Part shown: positions 24,922 to 36,519 of the stretch, one piece after another
Layout of the letters: each line of letters starts with the position of its first letter
Numbering within the stretch: position 1 is the first letter of the stretch
Source of the DNA: Eleginops maclovinus
Lineage: Eukaryota; Chordata; Actinopteri; Perciformes; Eleginopidae
NCBI RefSeq assembly: GCF_036324505.1
Contig: NC_086358.1
Location: 5,795,768-5,859,767, forward strand
Reading direction: 5' to 3'
DNA: 64,000 nucleotides
Notes under the pieces: generated by a model
Told to the model about the DNA's origin: nothing
Databases searched by the model: none
What the model saw: the letters and a program-made list of their open reading frames with translations, nothing else
Made by a program: the position numbers and the translations under genes

Positions 24922-26856
24922 ATAATAATAATAATAATGTGTGCAGTTTATTTATTTTTAAATACATTTCTTAATTCTGTTTTTCCATATTTATTGTTGG
25001 TAAACAAATTCTGTATTATAATTCAATTAATTTCACAAAATTGTTTTATCAATTGTGTCCCCAATTTGATTTATTGAAATGAACTTGATTCAGTTGTGGG
25101 CTTTAAAGTTTATCATCAATTATGCCTTACGTTCTATTTGTTTCATATAATTAATGCAACACAAAGTCATTTTCTCAGAGGTAAATCATCTTAATGTTTG
25201 TTTATTCATTCAACAGATATTGAACCAAAGGCAAGCAGCTCCGCTCCAGTTGACTACAGAGCTGAGAAGACCCGCTGGCCTCAAAGTGACAACACCTTTA
25301 AATTTGACTTCCTTTGTGACAGCTCTCCTGCACTTCAGGAGAAAACATCTCCCTCAGGCGGGACTGAACCCGCAGCAAACCCGGTATCATTCACAGGACA
25401 GAACTCTGCATTTACCTTCAACTTTCAAGTTCCTCCTGTAGAAAACATGGACACAACAGAGACCACTTCCTCTACAGGCGGCCAGCAGTGTGTAGAAGAG
25501 GAAAAGCCTCCCCTGTTGCAGGAGGTCAACTCTCCGGTTGAGCAATCAGAAGCAAAGAAGAAGAAGAAGAAAAATAAATCTGGAAAGAAAAACCCAGCAG
25601 AAAGCAGCGAGGCACAGCAGACACAGAGTTCAGCTGAAGGGAGTGAAGGAGGAAAGGAAACAGCGCTGGTCAGTATGAAATGATTTCCTTCCAGGTGATC
25701 ATGGTGGGTCCCCGTAGATCTGTGGATTTAATATTACTATGTGTTTCAGAGTGCGGAGGCGCAGCTGAACAGGCAGCTGGACTGGTGCATCGAGCAGCTG
25801 GAGTCGGGAATGGGGACCCAGAAAGGCACACCCAAACAGAGTAAGTTGTTTACCTTCCATATCATCTCACCTGGTCACACAAAATATGACTTCTCAGACC
25901 ATGTGTTGAGGTACACAGGTATACAATATACTTATCTAACTTGGTTAGCACCTTCGATACAAACAGTGCAGCAAAGTTATCTTCACAATAAGGGAAAAAT
26001 AGACTTAGAATGAACATAAAAATATGAATAAAAGGCAATAATTAGGCAGATAGTTCTTCAGAAATTCTTTTTACAACCCACAGAGGGGAAATTACAGTGA
26101 TACAGCAGCAAAGGGACAGTGCAGAGGAAAAGCAAAAATAATACAATTAGGCCAACATTAAATAATTGAGGCAAACACAGATGTTATACATTAAAATATG
26201 TACACAACCATGAAATAGGAGTAAGTGGCAGCACAATAAAAGTGAACTAGCAGCCAAGATATGATATGAACATACAACAAAAACCACCTTTCCAGACCAA
26301 CAACAGTTAGATCAACTTGATAACGTCACTACAAAAGGAGGTAAATGCATAAATATAGTGTATCTAGATACAGCCCACATGTAAATAACATATTTTCGCC
26401 CCGCAGAGGAGGAAACCTCTCGTGCCCTCAAGACTCTGCGAAGCTCCAAAGCTCCTCTGGCCAAGAAGAGGCAGGTGATGAGAGCCATGACCGGAGATTA
26501 CAGGAAAAAAATGGACGAGGAGAAGAGCAAGCAGCACAAACTTATCCAGACCGGTGAGTGGATTGTAGAAGTAAAAGATATTCATGAACTGTGTAGGAAA
26601 TGTAATGATATGTGAAAGAGTTGTTAATTGACAGATTGATTCCATCCCAACAGAGCTCGCAAAGGTCAAGGTTGTGTCAGATACTCCAAAGAAGTCTGTT
26701 TTCCACCGGAGAGCTGACGTGAAGAGCCAGACACCTGCCATAGAGGATAACCTGACACAAACTGAAGCCCAAGATAAAGACCTGAAAGCACAGACGCAGG
26801 AGGAGACTTTTGTTTTTACTCCATCAAAGGAGGAGTTTCGCTTCAATTTTCTCTGA
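24609..26856 (+). CDS. c8orf33: c8orf33 (UPF0488) homologue
   Basis: Homologue of human C8orf33, an uncharacterised protein (UPF0488). Coding exons 24609-24636, 25217-25668, 25750-25840, 26407-26553 and 26654-26856 join with matching phases, giving about 306 aa. The N-terminal half is low-complexity: a WPQSDNTFKFDF motif, a second FTFNF motif, and a run of lysines (EAKKKKKKNKSGKK). The conserved part starts SAEAQLNRQLDWCIEQLE and continues KQKEEETSRALKTLRSSKAP, KKRQVMRAM, GDYRKKM. The C-terminus FRFNFL matches human FRFNFF. A 3' ATTAAA signal lies near 26962. The three FxFxF motifs at both ends of the protein are a visible internal pattern. Function unknown. Confidence 0.85.
24878..24938. repeat. 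(CTA)n / (AAT)n trinucleotide tract
   Basis: About 14 ACT/CTA units followed directly by six AAT units, in the first coding intron of the c8orf33 homologue. Confidence 0.95.
26035..26290. mobile_element. Teleost retroelement remnant
   Basis: An A-rich stretch with words I associate with a widespread teleost non-LTR element (CACAGAGGGGAAATTACAGT; ATGAAATAGGAGTAAGTGGC; AAAGTGAACTAGCAGCC). It lies in an intron of the c8orf33 homologue. Family assignment is from memory and uncertain. Confidence 0.4.
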
Positions 26857-28455
26857 TTTCTACCCCGAATACACGTCTCACCATACATGATGATGAACTG
26901 TGACTGGGAGTTGTATTGGAGATCATGGGGGGAAAATAATCACACCACATATACATGAATCTAATTAAAGTATTTTTGTTATGTATGTGTTGGAGTTTCC
27001 ATTTATTTAGTTTTCAAAAATGTAAAAGGATGGATTATGCTTGGTTAATGTAGAGTTATGGATGAAATTTGGATATGTAATTGAAATTGATGATTCAGAA
27101 TTAATTTTTCGTGGGAAGAAGAGTGGGTTCAACAGCTAAACAATGCATTATCATAGCAAATGGAATATTCAGTGTCTATATAATGGGAAAGAAATGTACA
27201 GACATCTTCCAAAAAATACAGTGTAGACAAGTCCAAAATACATGACAGAAGTCTCCTGGAACCAGTCAACAAAATGAGCCTTCCACATCAACTTACTTTT
27301 TATATATTTAATAAAACATATAGGACAGATAACGATTCGTTTTTTAAAAAGTCACTAAGTATTTAAGTCGTATTTATGCTGTGAAAAAAGTTCGGCAGTA
27401 TCTTTCGCACAGGAAAGGGCGGGGCATTGTTTCAACACGAACGCACTTGAGTGTGACACACCAAACAAAAAAGTTTCACCTCTGAGAAAAAACAAACCTA
27501 CTCTAAATTTCCTGCTGATTGTAAGTTTTAACTCTTGACATTCACTTATATTGGTAAATATTTATTTTATGTAGTGTGTCGTTTAGTTATCTCGTGTTAT
27601 CTGTAGTTTATTAGGTAGGTGTGTGGCAGGGAAAAGTTCACACAGGGCTAACGGTGAAGCTAACGCTGAGCTAACTAAAGAGAACCATTGGAAGGTAAAA
27701 GGAAAAGTAGAGGATGACCAAAGTGTCCCTTTTGTCATGGGAGGTTAAAATAAGGAGGATATGGGGAAAACTGAAGGAAAACTGTGCCAGGGAAAGATGA
27801 AATATGTTACATCATGTTAAAACTTTTATGTATAACGATAGAAGGAGTTGCTTTCGTTTAATATAATAATACTTTAGAAAGAAGGAAGAATCACAGTGGG
27901 TTTGAAGGACATTTATTAACATAGGGAAGCATTGGAAAGAGGTCAGTAAGGAAGCAATCTTTGTCTGTTGCATTGACACCATCCGTGTGTAAAGTGATGG
28001 TAAATAAGAGGCTAATACACTGAATTTGAGAATGTGATTGATGGCTTAGTAGCAGCAAAACAGATACAGGAGAACAATGGTCACTATGGTAAAGAGCATG
28101 GTCAATAAACAGAGTGGCAGTTTCTGTTTGGTTGAAAAACACTGCTGCAGAGTATGCAACACCTCAGGGGACTGCTACTTTATTTGATGTTAAAATGAAA
28201 GAGGTTAATGTTTGTAAATAGTTCATCTATATGGGGAAACACTTTAAGCAAGATGGGGCTTTATGGAAAAGAGGGAGGAATGTGACAAATACCTCCTAAA
28301 ATACAAGACTGCGATAGGAAATCTAGGATGTCTAATTGGAATATCCTGGGACAAAATTTGGATTTAAATGCACGTTTTTAGAAGAGGAACTTAGGGGAAT
28401 GAAATCTGAAATGGTAAGGACTATTTGTGTATTTATTATAAATCTTGTTTTTTAG
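26857..28455. other. Gap between c8orf33 homologue and anks3 coding start; anks3 promoter and first intron
   Basis: Holds the c8orf33 3'UTR. A GC box GGGCGGGGC at 27417-27425 marks the probable anks3 promoter. An untranslated anks3 exon ends at 27520 with a GTAAGT donor, and its intron runs to the acceptor at 28455. No coding sequence is seen. Confidence 0.55.
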
Positions 28456-28479
28456 CTGTGTGGAGGGTGGAGGTAGAAA

Positions 28480-31400
28480 ATGTCTGAGTTAAGTGATGAA
28501 GCCAGTGAATCGGAGCAGCTGGGTGCCAGCCTCTCCATGTGGCTCGGTGACTTCCTGGTTCGCCCGAGGAGCTGGACGTCCCTCTGGACCTCCACACCGC
28601 CTGCTCCATCGGCCAGTACGACGTGGTGGCAGGGTGCATCAAAAAGTGGGTTCTTCAATAAGAATATCACTAGATAAGATTCATCCTCAGGCCCATTTCA
28701 CTTTGTATATTTAAACTACAATTATTTTCAGACGTGAGGTGGACCTGAATGGTAAGAACTTTGGAGGGTGGACCCCACTGATGTATGCGGCTTACATCGG
28801 CCATGACAACATCGCAAATCTCCTGCTGGAAGCCGGTGTGAATGTTAATGCTACCACTGCCAAAGGACTGACCCCCCTGATGCTAGCAGCGAGCTGTGGG
28901 AATGAGAGTATCGCATACTTTCTGCTCCAGGTAATAAGTCAGTTCATGCCGTGCAATGTTGTCTAAGAAGCTCTTTTTGTATATTTTTCAAATCTGGTAA
29001 CAAAAGCCAAAGTTGAAGCATCTCTTAGCTTAGATGTCATGCTTACTGAAGAACGTTTTTAACTTTTCCCTGATTTTTATGTTTTTACACTTGCTTTTTT
29101 TGAGTTTGAAAGACATTTTGTGTTTCTTACCCAAAAAAGCAAGGCGCTGAGTTGGAGCTGAAGGACGCTCGAGGCTGGACTGCTCTGTTCCACTGCACCA
29201 GCACCGGCCACCAGCAGATGGTCCGCTTCCTGCTGGATAACAACGCTGACGCCAATGTCAAGTAAATGGCTTTATGTATCCCACTCTGACTGAAACATAC
29301 CATTCAGATAGCTTTTTATGACCTTATATCCTTCACAGGGAGCCACTCTCTGGTTTCACCACCCTGATGGAGGCTGCTGCTTCTGGACATGAAATCATTG
29401 TTCAGTACCTGCTCGATCATGTGAGTAGTTTGCATGGTACTGACCGTGGGCGATGACATTTCACAAAGAAGATAATGCCTTACGATCTTGACTTTCTCTG
29501 AATTGTTCACAGAAAGTTAAAATAGATGAACGCAACTCTAAAGGAGAGACTGCCCGCGCCCTCGCCATGCTGTACGGCTACACCAAGATCGTCAGCCTCA
29601 TCGACTCGCGCTCTCCACGGATCAAACCAGGTACTTTAAATAGATTTTACAACACATCCTTTCTATGTATTTTATTCCATTATTGATTTTTTCTGTTCTA
29701 TCCAACTTGTTAAGGACATTTTGAAGACCTGAGCTCCTCTGAGGACTCGGACAGCGCCCCGCCGCGGATCAGGCCGAGTCGAAACCGATCTAAAGGCGTT
29801 AGCATCCATGACGGACCCAAGGCCATCGACAAGTTCCGAGTAGGAGGCTCCAGCAAACTGTGTGGTAGTGTCACATAAGATATCCTGTATCCATACTGGT
29901 CACATATTAAAATAATGCAGCTTTTTACGATTATACAGGGCGGGAAAACTCTGAATAGTGAGTTTCATCACAGGAATTATTACAGGAATGTCTCTGCAAT
30001 AAGGCAGTTGGTTTCTTTCTGTATAAAAATCTGTCGCTCTCAGCATGCTGTCACTCAAAACTATACTATAAGTGGGAGTAGCAGTAGCAAGAAGAAGACA
30101 TTTATTTCTGCTCTTCTCCCCACAGAGCCTCCTGCAGCAGCGCCCGGCTACATGGCGTTTCGTGATATCGGCGAACAGAGCGACGGCATCTGTTACCGCG
30201 ACGTGACCTCGCCCATCAACGAGCTGGACGGCCAGAGCAACAGCAGCAGAGGTGAGAGGACTGCCGGCGTATGTGACATCTGAAATAGGGCTGGGCGTGA
30301 TGGAGAAAATCACAATATTTTTCACCCTATCCCTTTGTCTATATGATGATATTGAAGAGCTGACGATTTTTGCTTTCGTAACATATTTAAACAATGAGAA
30401 TTCTGATAAATTGTCAGTTTTATGGATTAAATGTTCAAAACAAGTTATAGAAGAGCTTGAACGGTCTATTCAAATCCAGAAAATGACTGTAAAATCTGAA
30501 GTATGTGACCAGTATTCTTTTAAGTAACGTCCTCAGCCAAAAGTAATGAAATATTTCCTGATCCCGCCACAGATGACAGTCCATTCTTAGACAACGACAT
30601 GCCCACCATGAAGAGCAGCAGCAGCAGCGAGGGTCTGCCTCACGTCATCGGCCTCAGCTGGGAGGGCTCGGTGGAGAGTAACGAGGTGAAGGAGAGCCGC
30701 TGTTTCAGAATCAAACACCACATTTTATTTAGACATCTCCCCGTGACCCCCTGTCTCTTCCTCTCCACCAGGACTCTGACTCGTGCAAGAAGAGCATCTC
30801 CCGCAGAATGAATAAGGGCCATCACTCAAAAGGCAAGAGTCGCCATGGCGGCAACGATTCAGGGAACAGTGGGATGCTGTCACAGGTCGTTCTCCCTCCC
30901 TCCTACACCGGTCCAAAGGCATGTGCTCATGGTCTGATCTGTCTGTAATATGATCAGTAATGCCGTACATTAGCTTTAGTCTACAATAATAGCCCTGGTG
31001 TGAGATTAATAGCCAGTTTACGCTAACATCCGCTCTTCCTGTAGGATCTGGCAGAGTTCCTGGAACAAATCGGTTTCTCTAAGTATCTCCCCGTGCTCGA
31101 GGAGCAGGACATCGACCTGCGGATATTTCTCACGCTGACTGAAAATGATCTCAAAGAAATAGGGATCACGTAAGAGGCTCTTTCTCAGTTCCTCCTGCAC
31201 ATACAGAGATTTGTTTTCTCATGGTATAAAATGCTGACTCATCCTTTGCTCTGCAGACTGTTCGGACCGAAGCGACGGATGGCCTCGGCTATAGCGCGGT
31301 GGCACAGCAGCACTCGCCCCCCTGGCGACGCTCTGGAACAAGCGTACGCCGACAAGCTGGAAGCGGAGATGCAGGAAATGGCCATCCAGCTCCACAAGGT

Positions 31401-32346
31401 AACTACAAAGATAACTCTCTGTAGATTCTGCACAAAAGTATCAAATATTAACCTCACTCTGTCCCTGTGTAGCACTGTGAGGAGGCGGAGAGCCTGCAGA
31501 GCCAGGTGTCCCAGGAGAAGGAGCTGCGTACGGTGATGGAGGGATGTCTGATGGAGGACAAGATGGCGTGGAGGCGGGTCCACGCTGAGCTAGTGGAGAA
31601 CCACCGGCTCACTCAGGAGATGAACGCCACGCTGGCCAAGTCCCGGGCCTGCAGCGCTGAACTGCTGTCCTGCATCACTACTGACGGGAAAAGCAGCTCC
31701 CATAGCGGCGTGGAAGATACAACTAAAGGTGACAATGGGGTTAAAGGTGAGTTCACGGCAGACTCCTCTGAGGGCTGTAGCGAATAGTTTGAAGCTTCAG
31801 TTCAGAAATTCAAAGTCTATACTTTCAAAGGCTTTTTTAACCAGTGTTTTGCACAGTTGCAGATAAACATTGGAATGTTTTGTCTTATGCTTTTTATTGA
31901 ATTTGAGATTGTTGTGAAGTCCAAATGTTATTATTTATTGGAAATAGATTACAACGTTATAGATAGACAACGTTCAAACATTTTCATCGCAGTCAATGCT
32001 TCTCCTCTGCCCACAAAGGAACAGCTCCAAAATTGACATTTATTAATTGGTACAAAAGAATTCAAAACTCCTGTGATTTATTAAATAAATGATTTGACTT
32101 CTCGTGGCAGCCGGAGAGGGCCTGACCCGCTCCCATGCGGCAGAGCTACTGAAGAAGCTGGATTCCCATGAAGAAGAACTGGGTAAGGTGGTGTAAAGCT
32201 AAGTGAGCCTTTTTGGTTTTGTGTCATCCTTTATGTCGTCTAATGCTCGTCTCACCATCACAGCGGGGACTCTGCAAACTGTGCTGCAGAGTCTGAGGAG
32301 ACTGAGTGCCCCCGAAAAAGTCTCAGACAGCTGGGAGCGTCCTTAA
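28480..32346 (+). CDS. anks3: anks3, ankyrin repeat and SAM domain protein 3, with one-base deletion in exon 1
   Basis: ANKS3 is a scaffold that binds ANKS6, NEK8/NEK7 and BICC1 and acts at cilia and in kidney development. Fourteen coding exons: 28480-28645, 28732-28930, 29140-29261, 29339-29420, 29513-29630, 29715-29864, 30126-30251, 30573-30685, 30772-30918, 31045-31169, 31257-31398, 31473-31746, 32111-32182, 32264-32346. They encode about 639 aa (human 656). Six ankyrin repeats span roughly 35-215 (GGWTPLMYAAYIGHD, KGLTPLMLAASCGNES, RGWTALFHCTSTGHQ). Then come a Ser-rich linker, a SAM domain near 409-475 (DLAEFLEQIGFSKYLPVLEE, IGITLFGPKRR) and a coiled coil. Exon 1 is one base short: MSELSDEASES and PEELDVPLDLHTACSIG are in different frames, breaking near 28560-28565. 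Intron 9 starts with GC, not GT. Confidence 0.92.
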
Positions 32347-33240
32347 CCTTAAACCGGTGAGTCACTACAACATGTCATTATATGAAAGTGCTGGAGGAGC
32401 TCTACAGCAGGGAAGAGAACTGTCGTTTCACATTTGCAGAGGCTTTTTGCCAATATTTGACGGAGGGTGATCTCACCACCCTGAACAATCTCACTGAAAT
32501 GAGAGAAGGCCGAAGACGAGGCCGGACCAGAGCGGCTCGGAGAGAGAATCAGCTGACCTGCTGCTCCTCCGGGATTGGCTGAAGGACCAGAGCTCGCCAG
32601 GTGTGACGGCAGCTCCTGCAGGGAGAAGACAAACAGGACGCGGACCCTCGCCTGGGCCGTTCATGACTCCAGCAGTTGAGGAAACGCTAACAGAAAGAGA
32701 CTGGTCGCGGATCAGAGGTTGTAATACTGTGAAATGTTCCTAAAAAATGAACTCTCCTCTGATATGAAATGTGGTTAAATTGTGCTCATGCCACAAGCCG
32801 AAGGGGTACACTTCTTTAATGTAGTCAAAGTTAGAAAAAGTGGTTTAAAATGAATGGATTAAAGAAACCAAGATGAACTTTTATTAATCCCCGTGGGGAA
32901 ATTCGAGAATTCTGCACCTGACCCAGCCTAGTGTTAGGAGCAGTGGGCTGCCATATGTACGCCGCCCGGGGAGCAATGTAGGGAACGGTGCCCCCATTAT
33001 ATTGTTCTGCTGAATGTTAAAATGAAACCTATCATTTACATCAAAACAATAAAGAGGTTTATTCAGTGGGATCTGTCTCACCATGAAATTCTGCCAAACA
33101 TTTAACAGTCCAGATGTTGTTGATTGTTTTTGACCTGAAATAAAACCGTGTTGCCTGAACGTAAAAGGATGGACACTTTATTTACCCTTTTTGTTTTTAA
33201 TGTAGATATGCAACAGATGTTATTTTATTAAATGTAAAGG
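32347..33240 (+). other. anks3 3'UTR with embedded teleost repeat
   Basis: Non-coding sequence after the anks3 stop. Candidate polyadenylation signals AATAAA lie at about 33047 and 33136. The segment 32870-33030 is a repeat (separate entry). Confidence 0.55.
32870..33030 (+). mobile_element. Teleost retroelement tail in anks3 3'UTR
   Basis: Contains ACTTTTATTAATCCCCGTGG, then TAGTGTTAGGAGCAGTGGGC and CGCCCGGGGAGCAATGTAGG. I recognise this order as a very common teleost repeat module. The insertion probably pre-dates current UTR use. Confidence 0.6.
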
Positions 33241-34380
33241 CTTATTGGGGTGTAATCAGATTAAATCAGACGGCGAAAAACCCTTAACAAATGTGAGGAT
33301 GTCTTACCAGCTTAAAGAGAATGTCTGCAAATGTATTAAAAGTCCCAAAGAGGAGAATTTAGAGAAGAGGAAGGGGAAGAAATAAGCGGTTGCGCACACA
33401 TCAAAATGATTGAACAGTAGAGAAGAAGAAGAGATCCATATATGAAAGATTTCCAAGGTGACTTAGGGTGTAAAATGTAAGTACAGATGCATTATGACAA
33501 CATGTTAGGGGCGGTTTCACTCATGCTGAAGAAACCAGATTTAATTATTTAGTCTGCATATCCAGGAATCCTGTTCAAGTGTAACATTTGTTGACAAACA
33601 GCTGGAAACCAAAGCATTATTTTTGACTTTGTGCTGATTTGTGGTGCAGACTTCCTTTCACAATGCATTATATTTGTGCATTTTTAATATTTCAGACTCT
33701 AGTTTTGATAAAAATGTGATTTATAGTTCTTGTTGAGCTCTGTATTATCTTCAGCAGAAATGTGGAATATATTGGGTCATTTACAAAATATTGCCTTGGC
33801 TTCCCTCTTGGACTTTATACTCTCTAATCTAATCGAGTTTCTCAGAGTTATCCGACTCTATCGATGTCGTCAGCATTGCATTAGTTCAGACGAAGCCTCG
33901 TGGGTCAGGGATTCCCCTTCCTGACTGCTGGGATTTCCTCACATTGAGGTACATCTGGAAATGCCCGGGGCCCTGGCGGTAAATCGATGTGATGACAGTT
34001 GTTGCTCTCGTAACAAGCTTGGCAAGATGTGGGTTTTGGCTGAGTTGATCTTCAGCAGCTGATCCAGAAACAGCAGCCTGAAGCCTGCAGGTTTAGAATG
34101 AGCTCAGACTGCGCCCCCACCCCCCTCCTACATCACTGCTCTGGCTCTCATGGTGGACAGGACAACTGTGCATTTATTAAAAGGGAAAGATGGTGGACTA
34201 AGAGAAATGACTGTAAAGGTGATATGTTAAGATGTCGTAAATAAGGGCGACGGATACTCTGGGTGCTGAGCAGCGTCCAGAGAGTAACATAAATAAAACA
34301 ATCAATCAGTTTCGACACTAAGTGGACTGATACAATATTCCTCTCATGGATGATTTACTCCTGAGAGTCTAGACTAGATT
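33241..34380. other. Gene-free stretch
   Basis: AT-rich intergenic DNA without a convincing exon, RNA gene or repeat that I can name. Confidence 0.5.
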
Positions 34381-34805
34381 GCAGTGGAGTAAAGTAACAT
34401 TTACTCAAGTGCTGCGCTTCAGTTCAATTCTGAAGTACTTTAACTTTATTAGAGTATTTCTGTTCATGCTACATTATTTTTCTAGCCCACAACAATTTGG
34501 AGGCCTTTTAACTCCTTTCAATTTGACCATATTAGTAACCAGTTATTACCAAGTTTAAATAGTTAACAAATGAAGGATCTAATGAACTATGAGGTATTAT
34601 TATAGATTAAGATACCTGTTGGTTAGCTCCACCTTTACAAGCTGCAAAATAAAAATAATGAACACAATGTTTTACTCATTATAATCCAATTAGATTGTAT
34701 ATATTATTATATGATGACTTATTTTAGTTTGGGTACCATTACATATTTGATGTGTTATGGTAACAGACTATTTCCACACTGTGGTATTACTGCTTTTACT
34801 TAAAT
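34381..34805 (+). mobile_element. Teleost non-autonomous repeat, copy 3 (AAGTAAAAGTA family)
   Basis: A degenerate copy in the opposite orientation to copies 1 and 2. It opens AGTAAAGTAACATTTACTCA and contains internal words known from longer copies (GTATTATTATAGATTAAG; TTAGCTCCACCTTTACAAGC; TGAACACA). Confidence 0.6.
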
Positions 34806-34829
34806 TAAACTCCTTATTTAACGGCTGCT

Positions 34830-35615
34830 GGTGAGTGAAATCCTCCATCATGAAGCCTTCAGGCTCCACGGTGCTGGGCTGCAACTCTGACAGTGAAGCT
34901 GCTCGGAGGTTATCCGGACAGAAGTCGTCTCTGCTGGTTTCCACACTTATCTGTTGTGTGTCTCAGTGCTGGAGAGCTGTGCTAACGAAGACAGGCTGCC
35001 CACTGAGCGGCACACATTGTGTGGAGCCGCTGGACTGCAGGCTAGAGACGTTGGCGGGTTGCCAGTTGGGATTTCTGGCCCAAAAGACAAAAGTGTGGCT
35101 GGGGAAATTGAATGAGTATTTCCTCTCACTGAGGTGTGAGTGCTCCACTGAAACTGATCTGAGAGAGGGAGAAGAGGAGAGGCCCTGTGCAGCTGAACTG
35201 TATATTAAGATCAGTGGAAGTTAAACTGACCTGGACTCAGTTTATAATGACTGATGAAAGCTACCTTTACACTGAGGGGAAGTTAAGGGATAATTCAGCT
35301 GTTTCAAATTGGACAAGTGACATCACTATGTAACGCTTGTGCTTCTATTGGCCAGCGCTCCATCACATGATAGGCTAAGGGCCGGCACATCTATAAGTGG
35401 TTGACCAATCACAACAGAGCCGACCAGCTAACCAATCAGAGCAGACTGAGCTCTGGTTTCAGACAGAGGGTGAAAAGAGGGGCTGCAGCAGAGGAAGTAT
35501 GAGAGAAATAAAGAGCTATTTGAACATTAAAGACATGTCCCAGTAGAGGAGCAAAATATAAGTATGAACCAGAAATGAGCAGAATAGGACCCCTTCAAAA
35601 AGAGACATGATTTTA
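34830..35615 (+). mobile_element. Teleost non-autonomous DNA element (about 0.8 kb)
   Basis: I recognise this from many percomorph genomes. Characteristic words: GCAACTCTGACAGTGAAGCT, GAGTGCTCCACTGAAACTGA, ACACTGAGGGGAAGTTAAGG, TGGCCAGCGCTCCATCACAT, TTGACCAATCACAACAGAGC, ATAAAGAGCTATTTGAACAT. A 129-codon open frame inside it (34835-35224) has no recognisable domain and is treated as chance coding capacity of the repeat. Confidence 0.6.
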
Positions 35616-35999
35616 AAAGGTAACATATCATTAATAACTATTAGCAGAATTTATTTAACACAATTAAACATCCTGTTGTACACCAACTGTTATTTGATAT
35701 TGAATTGTAGCTTGGCTTTAGTTTAGAATAAATATAAGAGTACCATCACGAAGCAAAGCCATGTAATGCAGCAGCCACGTGTATTTTAGCCACTCCGTGT
35801 ACACTTGATTTGTTCCACCTCGCTTGCCCTCACACAGCCCTTTCCAACAGAGAACTGAAGCTGTTACCTAAGCGCTCTCCTTCACCCCTCAGATTGTGCA
35901 TTAGTGTGATTTTACACAATAATAATCCCACTTCAAAACCTCAGAAATGTTCATGTAATCTATTATCTTTTAAATACAAACAGAGAGCACTGGTCCACA

Positions 36000-36432
36000 A
36001 CAACTTCAAGTGTATTGCTTTATTGTATTGTTTGAATAGAGAGCTATTTCCCATATAAATTAATTCTTTATCTACAGTCCTTCAAAATAAGATATAGCAT
36101 ATGTACAAACATTAACAATCCACTTAATATGAACAGTCAAATCTTCCTGTACAGCCTTCAGGATTTTACTGAAGGGTTTAAAAACTATGTAAAATGCAGC
36201 AAGTGTGTTTAACAAAAAATATTGTTATATTCTCTGAACATCTATTGTAACATCAGTTTATATACAAATGGCTCAAATTCAAATCTGAATTTGTTTGAAT
36301 GGCTTTCCAGGAGAGCACATATAAACCTCTTCCTCCGTCAGACGACGTTTATCACACATTTGAATCGTCCTTCTTTCCAAACAGACAAAAGCCTCCAGGC
36401 CCGTGAGGAGCAATGAAGACATCCCGTTTGTC

Positions 36433-36470
<38 letters not shown>

Positions 36471-36519
36471 ATAGATTCCCACTCCCGAGGAGCAGCAGCT
36501 GTGTGAACAGCGGTTGGGC
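36000..36519 (-). other. wdr24 3'UTR with polyadenylation signal
   Basis: Downstream of the wdr24 stop on the minus strand. AATAAA (TTTATT on plus, about 36020-36025) is a good 3'-end candidate, giving a UTR near 500 bases. A (GT)n tract on the plus strand at 36435-36467 lies inside it. Confidence 0.55.
36435..36467. repeat. (GT)n microsatellite
   Basis: About 16 uninterrupted GT units in the wdr24 3'UTR. Confidence 0.95.

Noticed and set aside
26364..26888. A 174-codon minus-strand frame
   Set aside because: It is antisense to the two last exons of the c8orf33 homologue, whose plus-strand frame is conserved.
34835..35224. A 129-codon plus-strand frame
   Set aside because: It lies wholly in a recognised teleost repeat and has no domain or splice context.
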